A stretch of DNA of 64,000 bases from Mycobacterium numidiamassiliense (GCF_900157365.1 NZ_FUEZ01000003.1:434001-498000); one strand, 5' to 3'. Positions 48,890 to 58,028 are shown, counted from the first letter of the stretch. Notes: generated by a model from the sequence alone, not told the origin. A program made the numbers and translations.

Positions 48890-49369
48890 GTGCACGGCGA
48901 AGTGGAGGCAAGCCAGTTACGCCCGGCCGACCGTTTTCACAGGTGGTGTGAAGCGGCCGTTGCCCGGCTTCCGTTTGGGCTCAAATCAGTCGTCGCACCC
49001 ACATTTCTGGGCTTCTGTTTGATCAACGGCTTCACCTTCGGCGTCGATCTGACGATCCTCACCGGGCTGCGCAGCGGTCTGGGCCTTCCCGTGCCGATCG
49101 CGGTCACGGCCGCCTACGCGTGCGCCTTCGCGCTGAGCTACGTCCTCAATCGCACGTTCAACTTTCAGTCCCACGCGCCGGTCGGGCCTCAGCTCGCGAT
49201 CTATGTGGTGGTGGTGATCGTCAACTACCTGGCGTTCATCCTCGGGATCTGCAGCGGGTTGGCCGCCCTGGGAGTGCAATACCAACTGGCACGCATGGCC
49301 GGGGCTCTTTGCGAAGCGGTGTACATGTACTCCGCCATGAGGTGGTTGGTCTTTCGATCCAAGGCATGA
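48890..49369 (+). CDS. GtrA-family membrane protein
   Basis: A 159-aa GtrA-like protein with four membrane helices and the family motif FALSYVLNRTFNFQS between helices 2 and 3. Members are thought to help flip polyprenyl-linked sugars for cell-wall glycans. GTG 48890 is chosen for length; the frame is open from 48707 but that part does not look coding. Confidence 0.85.
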   Translation: MHGEVEASQLRPADRFHRWCEAAVARLPFGLKSVVAPTFLGFCLINGFTFGVDLTILTGLRSGLGLPVPIAVTAAYACAFALSYVLNRTFNFQSHAPVGPQLAIYVVVVIVNYLAFILGICSGLAALGVQYQLARMAGALCEAVYMYSAMRWLVFRSKA

Positions 49370-49454
49370 GCCGTCTGCGAATCTTGGCTCGGCTCTTGGT
49401 ATTTCGGAGAGACCCCCGGCGGGTTCGCGGGCTGCGCGTGCCGTTAGGACGCGG

Positions 49455-49718
49455 TCACGATGCTTTGGCGTAGCGCCGCACCATCTCGTCCTCACCGAAC
49501 GTGCTCGTGTGCTGCTGCCCGCTATCGTCGCGACCAAAGAACGTCCACCGCCGTGGAGTCGTTTGCGGCCCACTGATCATCTTGACGGTCAGACGCAATT
49601 GGGTTGGACGCAGCGTGCCGATCACGTCACCAACCCGGATTTTCGAAGGATGGATCTGACTTGCGTCGGTCCAGTCTTGGATGCCCATGTCACACCATGC
49701 TTCCCCGGTTGTTGCCAT
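49455..49718 (-). CDS. Small hypothetical protein
   Basis: A protein of up to 87 aa. The recognisable part IRVGDVIGTLRPTQLRLTVKMISGPQ...RWTFFGRDDSGQQHTSTFGEDEMVRRY looks like a small beta-barrel. The start may be ATG 49718 or ATG 49688. No family recognised. Confidence 0.55.
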   Translation of the reverse strand: MATTGEAWCDMGIQDWTDASQIHPSKIRVGDVIGTLRPTQLRLTVKMISGPQTTPRRWTFFGRDDSGQQHTSTFGEDEMVRRYAKAS

Positions 49719-49914
49719 CACCCTACCTGGCAAACCCGCATCCCTAAGCCAGAACAAGGGGGGCCACCGCGGGGCAATCATCGAAACGCGATGCTGGTGG
49801 CGTAACGTCGGTGGTGAGCCGTTTGTTGTCAGCGGCGGTCCACTGCAACGTTACGCGCAAGACCCCCACAGGCAATCAGATTCCTCTTTCTGCTCCGCGC
49901 CCGCGGCACAGACG

Positions 49915-50433
49915 ATGCCAACCGTGAAGGAAATGCCCTGTGGCGTATGCGGCGACAGCGACAATCGGGTGCACCCAGTGGTACCTTTCGTGAGCCGGCT
50001 GGGCTCGACTAATCCGCTACGGCTCTCGGTGGCTCGCGAGCTCGGACAAGAAATCGACGGCGCGTGGTGGCCCCGCGCAGACCGCATGACCAACGAATTG
50101 CCGCATCTCATCTCGGTCCTGACCCCCGTGCTCGGGGACATCGAGTCCATCAACGTCAACTGGTCTCCGCTACAACGACCCCCCGACTTCAACTGGCCGG
50201 GTTGGGAACACAAACGCCAACACGTGATGACCATCAACGGCACGCAAGCCTGCGCAAACCTATTGATCATCTCGTACGCGACCCACAGCGGGCTTGCCCT
50301 GATGGTGCTGCGGTGCGCGGCCAACCTGCCCGTCAAAACCAGCGACCGTGACAAACCCGCGTTCCTGGCCGCGTCGGCGATTGTGCAAGCCGCCCAACGA
50401 CAGCGCGCCACCGACCGTGCCTGCCAAGGCTGA
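49915..50433 (+). CDS. DUF5994 family protein
   Basis: A 172-aa protein. LRLSVARELGQEIDGAWWPRADRMTNELPHLISVLTP is the DUF5994 hallmark, and NWSPLQRPPDFNWPGWEHKRQHVM follows. A CxxC pair (CGVC) sits near the N-terminus. ATG 49915; the open frame continues upstream without similarity. Function unknown. Confidence 0.8.
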   Translation: MPTVKEMPCGVCGDSDNRVHPVVPFVSRLGSTNPLRLSVARELGQEIDGAWWPRADRMTNELPHLISVLTPVLGDIESINVNWSPLQRPPDFNWPGWEHKRQHVMTINGTQACANLLIISYATHSGLALMVLRCAANLPVKTSDRDKPAFLAASAIVQAAQRQRATDRACQG

Positions 50434-50440
50434 ATTGGTC

Positions 50441-51685
50441 TTAGACGGGAACCCGATCAACCAAGCTGCTGTAGATCGCGACGAGCTTCTCGGTTTGCAC
50501 GGATTGGCGCGGGATGTCGCGATGAGCGGTCACGATGTCCCTCACCTTGTTCAGCTTGTCCCTATCCTCGCTGACCAATCGGATCGCCGCGGCGAGCGCG
50601 GCCGGGGACGGGTCGGCGGCGAGAATTCCGCCACCTTCGGGAACCGTCTCACCCAGTGCGGGATCGCAATAAATCGTGGGCAACGACATCGCGGCAGCCT
50701 CCAGCAGCACCAGGCCCTGGGTGTCGAAACCGTATGACGTGAACAGTAAAGCGCCGCTTGATCTCATGGCCCGCAGACAGTCTTCGTGATCGACCCGACC
50801 ACGTAACCGGACCCGGCGGGAAAGACCGGAGGCGTCGATGGCCTTTCTGATGGCGGGCTCCAAAACGCCCTCGCCATAGATGTCCAGCGTGCAGTGATCG
50901 ACCCGCGAAACAGCCTCAATTGCCTCGAGGACGCGCTTTTCCGCCGAAAGTCGGCCACACCAGATCAGTCGAAGCGGCTCGTTGTCGCACCGTGCGCTTG
51001 TCGCGGTCCTGGTAGCCCGATCGATAGCACCGTCGTCAATGCCGTTGGAAATGACCGATATTGGGCGATTGACCCCTCTGTCGGCCAACGACTGTGCGAA
51101 GTGCCTGGTCGGAATGATCTGGTGGTCGACGGCTTGCGCGTGCGCCACCATGAAACGCCACGCCAGCCGTGCGACGGTGCTTTCCTCCGCCCGCTTGAAG
51201 GTGAATTCGGTTGCAAAGTGCCGCTTTTGCATCCGGCTGACGATCGTCGCGAGGAACAGCGGTGCGGAGGCCGCCTGCTCGAAGTACGCGTCGTAGCGCG
51301 TGTGTTTGGTCTGCACCACCGGAATGCCGTGCCGGCGAGCGGCTTCCATGCCCGCGATCGCCACACCCAAGTCGCCCTGGGTATGCACGATGTCGATGGG
51401 CTCCCGCGACTCGAATGCCTCATCGATCAGCCTGCGATTGGCCCGGGACGGCCAAACGAAAACGTAGTCGTCGTACCTGCCCAAGATCTGCGCGAGCCGA
51501 GCGATCACGGGTACCGCTTTCAGCTCGACCACGCACGGGTCGGGATCGGGTGTGTTCGCGAGCGGCGCGGTGAACACCGTGACCTGGTGTCCGAGCTGCT
51601 CTAGGGCGCGACGCTGAGTGGCCACCGATATCTGCGCCCCGCCGAAGGTCGCAGGATGAAGATCCGTGAAAAGAGCGACATGCAT
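50441..51685 (-). CDS. Family 4 glycosyltransferase
   Basis: A 414-aa GT-B fold retaining glycosyltransferase. N-terminal domain: LFTDLHPATFGGAQISVATQ. C-terminal domain: RLIWCGRLSAEKRVLEAIEAVSRV and the E-x7-E-type region FDTQGLVLLEAAAMSLPTIY. It resembles mannosyltransferases of phosphatidylinositol mannoside or polymethylated polysaccharide pathways, but the specific role cannot be set. It is convergent with the DUF5994 gene. Confidence 0.9.
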   Translation of the reverse strand: MHVALFTDLHPATFGGAQISVATQRRALEQLGHQVTVFTAPLANTPDPDPCVVELKAVPVIARLAQILGRYDDYVFVWPSRANRRLIDEAFESREPIDIVHTQGDLGVAIAGMEAARRHGIPVVQTKHTRYDAYFEQAASAPLFLATIVSRMQKRHFATEFTFKRAEESTVARLAWRFMVAHAQAVDHQIIPTRHFAQSLADRGVNRPISVISNGIDDGAIDRATRTATSARCDNEPLRLIWCGRLSAEKRVLEAIEAVSRVDHCTLDIYGEGVLEPAIRKAIDASGLSRRVRLRGRVDHEDCLRAMRSSGALLFTSYGFDTQGLVLLEAAAMSLPTIYCDPALGETVPEGGGILAADPSPAALAAAIRLVSEDRDKLNKVRDIVTAHRDIPRQSVQTEKLVAIYSSLVDRVPV

Positions 51686-51825
51686 CTAAATCCCTCAAAA
51701 GGTTGGGTCCGGGTGGCGGTCGGTGGACGGATGTCGTCCGCTCTGCCTCCGCGCATGAAGCTCAAATTCTACGCGACCTTGCGTGCGCGGCTGACGGGCA
51801 GTAAAAGTGCCCCCGGAGTCCGCGA

Positions 51826-52221
51826 CTATGCGGGGTGCAGCGCGAATACCGGGTGGTCGGCAGGGTCGGGCAGTTTCTCGAAGTAGCCCTCGACCACCTT
51901 TCCGGCCTTTACCTTGTACGCGTCCAGGATCGTCGGCCGGTCCTGCACGGGCGTCTCGGCGGCGACGTAGTCGACCGTGCCGGCCTTCGTCGCGATGCTC
52001 ACCTGGGGGTTGGCCCGCACGTTCTTCACCCACTGGGATTCGCCGCGGGTCGACACCAGATACCTGACCGCGTCGACCTCGACCGTGACCACGGGGATCT
52101 TCTGGGCTTTCTTAGTGCTGCGGGTGGTCAGGGTAAGCGTCTCGACATTGCTGATCCCGGTGGCCATCGCAATCGGGTTGAAGATCTTGGCGGTGAACCA
52201 GGGGGGCTTGAGGTAGGCCAT
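51826..52221 (-). CDS. Deazaflavin (F420)-dependent nitroreductase family protein
   Basis: A 131-aa split-barrel protein of the Ddn family. ETLTLTTRSTKKAQKIPVVTVEVDAVRYLVSTRGESQWVKNVRANP is characteristic, with residues for F420 contact. Homologues reduce quinones or nitro compounds. ATG 52221 gives the expected length; the longer frame to 52329 is less likely. Confidence 0.9.
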   Translation of the reverse strand: MAYLKPPWFTAKIFNPIAMATGISNVETLTLTTRSTKKAQKIPVVTVEVDAVRYLVSTRGESQWVKNVRANPQVSIATKAGTVDYVAAETPVQDRPTILDAYKVKAGKVVEGYFEKLPDPADHPVFALHPA

Positions 52222-52347
52222 AGACACAAGTTTGACCGACGGTCTTCCGAGGTGTGCTGTGTTCCGTGGAACTTCCCGCGACCGCGTAGTCAACCTTGAG
52301 CCCGCGAGGCTTTCGTACTCTGTGGACATGATTCCGAGAAGGTCACC

Positions 52348-52848
52348 GTGACGACGAGGCCAAAGCCCATCACTCCTGGCGTCGGGCAGGAGTCGGTGTG
52401 GGACTACCCCCGCCCGCCACGCTTAGAGCCGTTCCTGGGCTCGATCACCGTGGAGCTGGGCGGCAAGCGCATCGCGTCCACCGACCATGCGTGGCGCGTG
52501 CTGGAGACCAGCCATCCGCCGACGTATTACCTACCCCGCGAGGCCTTCGCAGATGGGGTGCTTCGTGAGACCTCGGGCTCCTCATGGTGTGAATGGAAGG
52601 GCCAGGCGACCTACTACGACCTGGTCACCGACGCACGAGTCTCCCCGAAGGCCGCGTGGAGCTACCTTCACCCCTCGCCTGGTTTCGAGCAGATCGTCGA
52701 GGCGGTAGCGGTGATGGCCGCCCTGGTTGACCGCTGCACCGTCAACGGCGAGCAAGTTGTTCCGCAGCCCGGCGGCTTCTATGGCGGCTGGATCACTAGC
52801 TGGATCGTCGGACCCTTCAAGGGAGTACCGGGATCGATGGGATGGTAG
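52348..52848 (+). CDS. DUF427 domain protein
   Basis: A 166-aa protein with the DUF427 fold: ITVELGGKRIASTDHAWRVLETSHPPTYYLPRE, ETSGSSWCEWKGQATYYDL, and the C-terminal WITSWIVGPFKG. Function unknown. Start GTG 52348. The gene ends 12 bp before the hairpin that marks the edge of the tRNA-associated island. Confidence 0.9.
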   Translation: MTTRPKPITPGVGQESVWDYPRPPRLEPFLGSITVELGGKRIASTDHAWRVLETSHPPTYYLPREAFADGVLRETSGSSWCEWKGQATYYDLVTDARVSPKAAWSYLHPSPGFEQIVEAVAVMAALVDRCTVNGEQVVPQPGGFYGGWITSWIVGPFKGVPGSMGW

Positions 52849-52860
52849 CGGCATGAAACC

Positions 52861-52885
52861 GGCCCCCGGAGTGTGTCCGGGGGCC
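52861..52885. terminator. Terminator hairpin at the island edge
   Basis: A perfect 10-bp stem, GGCCCCCGGA with TCCGGGGGCC, and a 5-nt loop. It follows the DUF427 gene and probably was the original terminator of the initiator tRNA gene (read on the minus strand) before the island was inserted. Confidence 0.7.
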
Positions 52886-52889
52886 GTCT

Positions 52890-52938
52890 CGCTAGTAGCG
52901 GGGACAGGATTCGAACCTGCGACCTCTGGGTTATGAGC
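52890..52938 (-). repeat. Left attachment-site repeat: displaced 3' half of tRNA-fMet
   Basis: 49 bp identical to 60879-60927. Bases 52896-52938 equal the tRNA from the anticodon to the discriminator base, after which similarity stops abruptly. This is the expected footprint of integration at the tRNA 3' end, with the crossover in or near the anticodon loop. It is not a functional tRNA. Confidence 0.9.
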
Positions 52939-52950
52939 TAGCCGGTTGCA

Positions 52951-53101
52951 GTCTCCTCCGATGCGCCCGTTCTCATAGCTGCAGGTCAGCGACGTTCAGT
53001 CGTCTAGCCCATCTCGCCCCGTCCCGCTTGTTCCCATCGCTTTCACCGTGTTCCGTGTCCAAATCCGTGGCCAACCCACCAGGTGGCAAGCGCACTACCT
53101 A
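52951..53101. repeat. 151-bp repeat, left copy
   Basis: Matches 60020-60170 over 151 bp without gaps, with about 15 mismatches by eye. On the minus strand both copies keep a frame reading GLATDLDTEH and ending just short of the tRNA sequence. It may be the C-terminal tail of a lost tyrosine integrase; that identity is inferred. Confidence 0.8.
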
Positions 53102-53117
53102 CTGGGTTTTCGAGCCA

Positions 53118-53255
53118 CTATGCGTGCTGGTTGTTGTCGCCATCGCATGGTTTAGCTCCCGCGACGGCAGCAGTCAAGCCGCCACCGGGGCGTTCGCCGC
53201 CCTACTGGGAGTCCTCGAATTCGGTCTGCTGACAGTGCTTCTCGCCTTGTGCTAA
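53118..53255 (+). other. Possible two-helix membrane protein fragment
   Basis: The frame reads two hydrophobic segments (VLVVVAIAWF and FAALLGVLEFGLLTVLLALC) and stops at 53255. No start codon with a ribosome-binding site is seen. The frame is open upstream through the 151-bp repeat. Probably a remnant. Confidence 0.25.
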
Positions 53256-53532
53256 ACCGCAATTCGGTCGTCTCGAGTAGTCCGACCAAGTCGCCGGTCA
53301 GTGCCTCGATGTCGTAATCCTTGATCGCCTCGGGGCGAGATGAACCACCGTAGCCGCGCTGATCCGGTGCCAACACGTGGTAGCCCGCCTCAGCCAACAC
53401 CGGCAGGATGTGGCGCCAGCAATATCCAAGTGTGGGAAAACCATGCGCCAGGATCACCGCCGGGCCACCTTCATGACCAGCCTCGTTGACAAGCAACCGG
53501 ACACCATTGATGTCGACGTGCCGAGACCTCAA
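53152..53532 (-). pseudogene. Truncated alpha/beta hydrolase (epoxide hydrolase-like)
   Basis: The N-terminal third of an epoxide hydrolase-like protein: HVDINGVRLLVNEAGHEGGP, VILAHGFPTLGYCWRHILP and VLAPDQRGYGGSSRP. Similarity ends near 53265 (after GDLVGLLE) and the frame continues as unrelated residues to 53152. The nucleophile elbow and the rest of the fold are missing. The truncation joins island-edge sequence, so the gene was cut by rearrangement. Confidence 0.75.
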
Positions 53533-53672
53533 ATCACGGTCCTTTGTTTCGCTCGCGCCGCCATTGCCGGCACATCCGGGCTGTAAACCGCTTGACTCCG
53601 GCCTCCCGCAATCACTTGGCGCTGGTGCGCTGCCAAGGCTGGTTTTGAGACGCCACCGGATGGGGTCCCTCG

Positions 53673-54446
53673 TCATGTCGCTGTCGCGCGGGCAGCCTGT
53701 TTGATCACATCGGCCACGACGTCTGGGTTGGAGACGGGCACGGCGTGCGATGAGTTCACCTCTGTGACATGTGAATGAGCACGATCGGATTCGAAGATGT
53801 ATTCATCCACGGGGATGGCGGCATCCTGCAGGGGCCTGACCTGCCAGCTCGGCTTGCTCGTCCATGCAGCCGAAGTCAGCGGCTCGTCGAGGGCCGCCTT
53901 TGCGATGGGTCGCTGGGTGGCGATCATCAGGGCGACCACGCTCTCAGATACATCGGCGGCGAGGAGGCTGCGGTACTTGTCTGCTTGGCAGAGGACATTC
54001 GTGCCGCTGGTTCCGTCGGGCAAGGTGTACGGAACCAGATCAACCGATGAGGCGAAGTCACCGCCAGGAAACCGTTCGAGACACTCTGATGAAGATTCCC
54101 CGACCGCGGGCATCGGGGAGCCCGCGTAGACAAGGGCTTTCACCTTGGGATCGTCCCCGGCCTGGGTGATGACGGCTCCACCGTAGGCGTGGGACACGAG
54201 GATCACGGGCCCCTCAATCGTGGCCAACACGCTCCGCAGGTAGGCGGCGTCGTGCGCCACGCCCCGCAACGGGTTGGAGAACACTTTGAGCGGGTAGTCG
54301 TCGCGCTGCAGTTGCTGGATCACTCCATGGGTCCAGAGTGACGAGTCCTCGAGAGCCCCGTGCGCCAGCACGATCGTGGGGTTGGGCGTGTCCCGACTCC
54401 CCGAGCCGGCCAGGTCGCGATCGTTGGACCTTGTGTGATTTTCCAT
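53673..54446 (-). CDS. Alpha/beta hydrolase
   Basis: A 257-aa alpha/beta hydrolase: TIVLAHGALEDSSLWTHGVI (oxyanion region), VILVSHAYGGAVI (nucleophile Ser) and a C-terminal His in VNSSHAVPVSNP. The family resembles small esterases induced with oxidative stress genes. ATG 54446. It is within the island and on the same strand as the peroxiredoxin and DoxX genes. Confidence 0.88.
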   Translation of the reverse strand: MENHTRSNDRDLAGSGSRDTPNPTIVLAHGALEDSSLWTHGVIQQLQRDDYPLKVFSNPLRGVAHDAAYLRSVLATIEGPVILVSHAYGGAVITQAGDDPKVKALVYAGSPMPAVGESSSECLERFPGGDFASSVDLVPYTLPDGTSGTNVLCQADKYRSLLAADVSESVVALMIATQRPIAKAALDEPLTSAAWTSKPSWQVRPLQDAAIPVDEYIFESDRAHSHVTEVNSSHAVPVSNPDVVADVIKQAARATAT

Positions 54447-54626
54447 CGCGGCTGTTGTCTCCTTCGTTATGGTTGCGTTACCGCTGATCTCTGGTGAGAT
54501 GAGTTCAGACGGCGCCCGCTATCCAGCCCTTCAGTTGAAGGTGCGTGGCTTCATCAGTGCGTTGCGCCGAAGGTCTTCTCCCCCAGCGCTTTCCCGCCGT
54601 CACGCGTCGTGCGTTCGGCGGTCACA

Positions 54627-55223
54627 TCAATCCTGCTCGTGCAGCGTTTGGACGTATGTCTTGCCGTATGGGTAGAACAGCTCCTTGCGGCCGTCCTGCC
54701 AGGCCTGCTTCATTTCGGGCTTCGAGATGTCCCAATCCGGCCTGCACTTCTTGGAGACGGCGCGCAGATCCTGCCGTAAGTCTTCCATGGTCGGCCGCCC
54801 GAAGAACCAGTATCCGTTATAGATCTTGTGGATGATGAGGCCTGGTTCGAGAACGATGATGTGAGGGATCATCGGATTATGCAGAGGGTCCGTGTATTCA
54901 GCGATATCGAGGTCCTTTTGGACGACGCGGCCCGCGTCGGAGAGGAAGGGCCAGTGTGCGCCGACCCCGCTCCGGTATTCGTTCGTTTCCGTGAGGTTGT
55001 CGGTACTGATGGTGACAAGCCGGCAGTAGCCCACCTCCATTTCCCGGTGGAGTTGGATTAGTCCCTCAGCCTGGCGTCGATCCTTGGGGCAGAAACCTCC
55101 GCGGCTCAGCATGACGATCATGGGGTCGATTCCCTGAAGTTCGGACAACGTCCGTTTGGTTGCGGTGTGGTCAGTTAGCCGGTAATCAGGAAAGCGAGCC
55201 CCCGCCACAATGTCGCTGCGCAT
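54627..55223 (-). CDS. Peroxiredoxin-like (AhpC/TSA) protein
   Basis: A 198-aa thioredoxin-fold protein. GARFPDYRLTDHTATKRTLSEL begins the fold and IVMLSRGGFCPKDRRQAEGL holds the single active-site-like Cys. PHIIVLEPGLIIHKIYNGYWFFGRP follows. Only one Cys lies in the active-site region, so a 1-Cys mechanism is possible. ATG 55223 follows GGAAGGA at long spacing. Confidence 0.82.
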   Translation of the reverse strand: MRSDIVAGARFPDYRLTDHTATKRTLSELQGIDPMIVMLSRGGFCPKDRRQAEGLIQLHREMEVGYCRLVTISTDNLTETNEYRSGVGAHWPFLSDAGRVVQKDLDIAEYTDPLHNPMIPHIIVLEPGLIIHKIYNGYWFFGRPTMEDLRQDLRAVSKKCRPDWDISKPEMKQAWQDGRKELFYPYGKTYVQTLHEQD

Positions 55224-55344
55224 CTCGTTGAATATCCTTCCGCTCAATTGCTCACGACGACGCCGCAAGATCTCTCGGGGTGCAAGCGCTCACCGCCCCA
55301 ACATCCACCCGTCGACACCGCCCAGGGAAACGAGGCTCCTCTCG

Positions 55345-55764
55345 CTACGCCTGTCCAGCTCGTAGCTCTTTCGACACGTGGAAAGCGGCGAGCAGATCGA
55401 GGAGCAGGACCGCGATGGGGATGACCGGCGGTTTGATACCGAGGGGCAGTACGCGAGCCGGCACACCGGGCTGCAGGTGGACATAGATTGCCACGGCCAT
55501 TTGAGCGAAGAGCATCACACAGGCGAGCAGCAAGATTTGCTGTCGACTCTTGTCCGGTAACGATCTTCGAAGCCATGGCAGCAAGAAGAGAACGCCAGTG
55601 ATGACTTCGCTGACCTTGCCGAAGGGAACCGCCACGCGGGGTAGATGACTCTGTTCGATCTGGACATCGAACCATCCACGGATTGGCTGAAAGAACTTCA
55701 GGAATCCGAACATGAACATCAGGACTCCCAGGAACATCGATAGGGGCTTGACGCGACTCGGCAC
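55345..55764 (-). CDS. DoxX-like membrane protein
   Basis: A 139-aa protein with four hydrophobic helices of the DoxX type (FLGVLMFMFGFLKFFQPIRGWF; VITGVLFLLPWL). DoxX proteins cooperate with redox enzymes in handling quinones, thiosulfate or oxidative stress. The start is GTG 55764 (the only in-frame start after an upstream stop). It is next to the peroxiredoxin gene within the island. Confidence 0.82.
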   Translation of the reverse strand: MPSRVKPLSMFLGVLMFMFGFLKFFQPIRGWFDVQIEQSHLPRVAVPFGKVSEVITGVLFLLPWLRRSLPDKSRQQILLLACVMLFAQMAVAIYVHLQPGVPARVLPLGIKPPVIPIAVLLLDLLAAFHVSKELRAGQA

Positions 55765-55932
55765 TCTTCATCTCACTTTCAATATGCAATATGGTCGACC
55801 ACCGGGCACCACCCAGCGGAGCACGCCACGGATTCAACGGCGGTCAAGGTTTGACACTCGGACATAACACGCTTGCCAACGCGGCGATCTGGACTGGCGC
55901 ACGGCAAATCGTGACGCGTCGAGTACGAGAAA

Positions 55933-56424
55933 TCATTTGGTCCACGACCTGCGTTTGATCAAGATCCAAAAGATCAGCAAGTGTGAGATGAGGACCACGG
56001 GAGCGTAAAAAGTGTAGATATACCAGATCGTGCTCAGGTTGAATGTCGGCACATTCAACTGTACGACGCTGCGCAATCCGTTGAGTAGGTCGGCGAATCC
56101 CCAGGTGTTAGCCACCCATGCTAGAGGAACTGCAACACGCCAGCTGCTCCGCAGAGAAATGATGGCGGCTAGGGACAATGCGGCAGCTAAGAGATCGCCG
56201 TAGGCTGCGCTGAGGAGGAATTCTCGGGGCAGCTTCGGGTCGATCATACCCGGAACCAACAGCGTCATGCCTACGTAGCGAAATACATGCACGAAGAGCA
56301 GACCGATTAGGGCGGAATTGCGGGAAGGCGTGGCCAATGACGGCCACACGTAGAACTTCGTCAGGACGAGGCAAACGGCGCAACTGCACGCAAGCTGCAG
56401 CCAGAAGATAGCGACGTTATTCAT
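55933..56424 (-). CDS. Integral membrane protein of unknown family
   Basis: A 163-aa protein with about five hydrophobic helices. The GC content around it is visibly lower than in the flanking chromosome. ATG 56424 is preferred because CGGAG sits 6 nt upstream; ATG 56430 is adjacent. Motifs such as FVHVFRYVGMTLLVPGMID suggest a heme- or quinone-related membrane protein, but I cannot assign a family. Confidence 0.75.
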   Translation of the reverse strand: MNNVAIFWLQLACSCAVCLVLTKFYVWPSLATPSRNSALIGLLFVHVFRYVGMTLLVPGMIDPKLPREFLLSAAYGDLLAAALSLAAIISLRSSWRVAVPLAWVANTWGFADLLNGLRSVVQLNVPTFNLSTIWYIYTFYAPVVLISHLLIFWILIKRRSWTK

Positions 56425-56430
56425 GGCCAT

Positions 56431-56788
56431 CTCCGTGCATGAGCCGCCCTGGGAGCGAGCCGTTATGTAAACCCATCATTTGCCTTCCATGAGGCTGATT
56501 AAGCACGCGGCCGTCGGTGTGTTCTCTGATGACCGTCTGCGTAATGTCGAATACGTCTGAAACTCAGGACGACGGCGATAGTGAGGGTCGGCCTTCGCAT
56601 CGCGGATGACGCCGTCGCCGTCGAGGACGAACGCGCAGGATGCACCACCATCGCCGCGCCGTCGTCGATGGTGTTGTCAACGGTGCCTCGGGGAGATCCT
56701 GGGACGGCGTTCGTCGACGCGACCGATCGAGGCTGAGCCTGCTCGCGACTCGAGGTATTCGTCTCGCAACGAGGTGCCGCCCAAGGCT
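56431..56788 (-). pseudogene. Intergenic stretch with a peroxiredoxin-like remnant
   Basis: At about 56520-56640 on the minus strand a frame reads CAFVLDGDGVIRDAKADPHYRRRPEF, which resembles the strand-turn-strand end of AhpC/TSA-type proteins. No start, no active-site Cys motif and no full domain remain. The rest of the stretch holds nothing recognisable. Confidence 0.35.
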
Positions 56789-57088
56789 CTATTTCTCGGC
56801 GACCACGTGAAGACGGTGCACCTTGGGCGCCACGGAGAAGAGGTCCTCCGCTTTGTCTACGAGCTCTTGTGCGGCCTCGCCGGCCAGATGGTCTTCGCGG
56901 GCTGATTCATCGGTGAAGGTGTCGAAGATCATGTACGTCCCGGCCTCCCCTTCGTCTTTGGCGGCGCACCACGTGAGTGTTCCGGGCTCCCCACTTGCCA
57001 GCCCGGCCTCCTTCTTGAGAAACTCCTCGACTTCCAGTTCCTTCCCAGGTTTAGCCTTCAGTTCAACACATAATGCGAACTCAGCCAT
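56789..57088 (-). CDS. Antibiotic biosynthesis monooxygenase (ABM) domain protein
   Basis: A 99-aa ferredoxin-like fold protein. FALCVELKAKPGKELEVEEFLKKEAGLA, TLTWCAAKDEGEAGTYMIFDTFTDESARE and the C-terminal LHVVAEK match the ABM family (quinol monooxygenase YgiN relatives). These oxidise or bind quinol-like aromatics. ATG 57088 is selected by the fold start. Confidence 0.88.
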   Translation of the reverse strand: MAEFALCVELKAKPGKELEVEEFLKKEAGLASGEPGTLTWCAAKDEGEAGTYMIFDTFTDESAREDHLAGEAAQELVDKAEDLFSVAPKVHRLHVVAEK

Positions 57089-57454
57089 GCGGGTATGCCC
57101 TCTCTCGAAGATTTCGGTACAGCGATGTGGTCGTTCCAAACGAATTTCGAGGATACATCACTAGCGTCAATTACGCCTCCTGAGCAGAAGTCCAGCCGAC
57201 ATTTACGAATGGTCTATAGAATGGTCGCAGCATTAACACGCATATCGGGCGAGTACGAAGAATCCATATTTCGCGGGTGGGCGAAAATGGCGCAATTTAG
57301 GCTGGAGTTTCCTCCAGTGCATCGTGATGTTCTCCGTCGTCAATTCTGTCTATATCGGCGGCCTTCCATTGGGCGAGTGTCGATCCCGGAACACGTCCGA
57401 GGCCGCGTTCTTTGATACGCAAGCACTAGGGCCTCTGAGCGTCCCTCGACGCGT
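57089..57454. other. Non-coding, relatively AT-rich stretch
   Basis: No reading frame with coding character is seen. The AT content is higher than in the surrounding genome, which fits foreign origin. It probably contains the promoter of the ABM gene, but no convincing -10/-35 pair was found. Confidence 0.4.
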
Positions 57455-58028
57455 TTAGGCATCGGCGTAGGGGTTTCCTGAACGCGCCTGGCGAAAAGCG
57501 GTGGGGGTCTCGGCGAGCTCCCAGTCTTTGACGGTCGCGACGGGCCCTAGCAGGGCGGCGGGCAGGTCGGGGGCGAGTGGTTGGTCCGTTCGCACGCGGC
57601 GTGGCCAGTCCCGGTTGGCCAGCGCGGGTTTGGCCAGGGCGACGACATCGGCGGTGCCGGAGTCGATGAGGATGGCGGCGTCGCGGGGTTCGTCCAGGTG
57701 GCCGTTGGCGATGACCGATAGCCCGCTGTATTGTTTGGCAAGCTTGGCCAGCGTTGGGCCGGCGTCGCCGAAAGCCGGTGCCAGAGCACGGTATTCGGTG
57801 GTGTGGATGTAGTCGATGCCGGTGCCGGACAGCGCGGTGAAGATGGCGGCCGCGTCGTCCTCGCCGCCAGCCCACCGATGATGGTTGTCGGAGACCTTGC
57901 CTTGGGAGATGCGGATACGCGCTCACCCGGGACATCGGCGCCAAGGCGACGCGATTACCGAGCGCGACATCTCCGATGGACGTCGGCTCGAAGAGCGTGT
58001 CATGCCGCGGCTGCTGCGGGACAGACAT
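57455..58028 (-). pseudogene. Old Yellow Enzyme family gene with large internal deletion
   Basis: The first 27 or so residues (LFEPTSIGDVALGNRVALAPMSR) are a normal OYE start. The sequence then jumps, in another frame, to RISQGKVSDNHHRWAGGEDDA and continues to the natural end (FRQARSGNPYADA, stop 57455). About 200 central residues, including much of the FMN-binding barrel, are missing. The junction lies near 57912-57925. The divergent TetR was probably its regulator. Confidence 0.85.

Noticed and set aside
52896..52938. A second tRNA-Met gene
   Set aside because: Only the 3' half is present; the D arm and 5' acceptor strand are missing.
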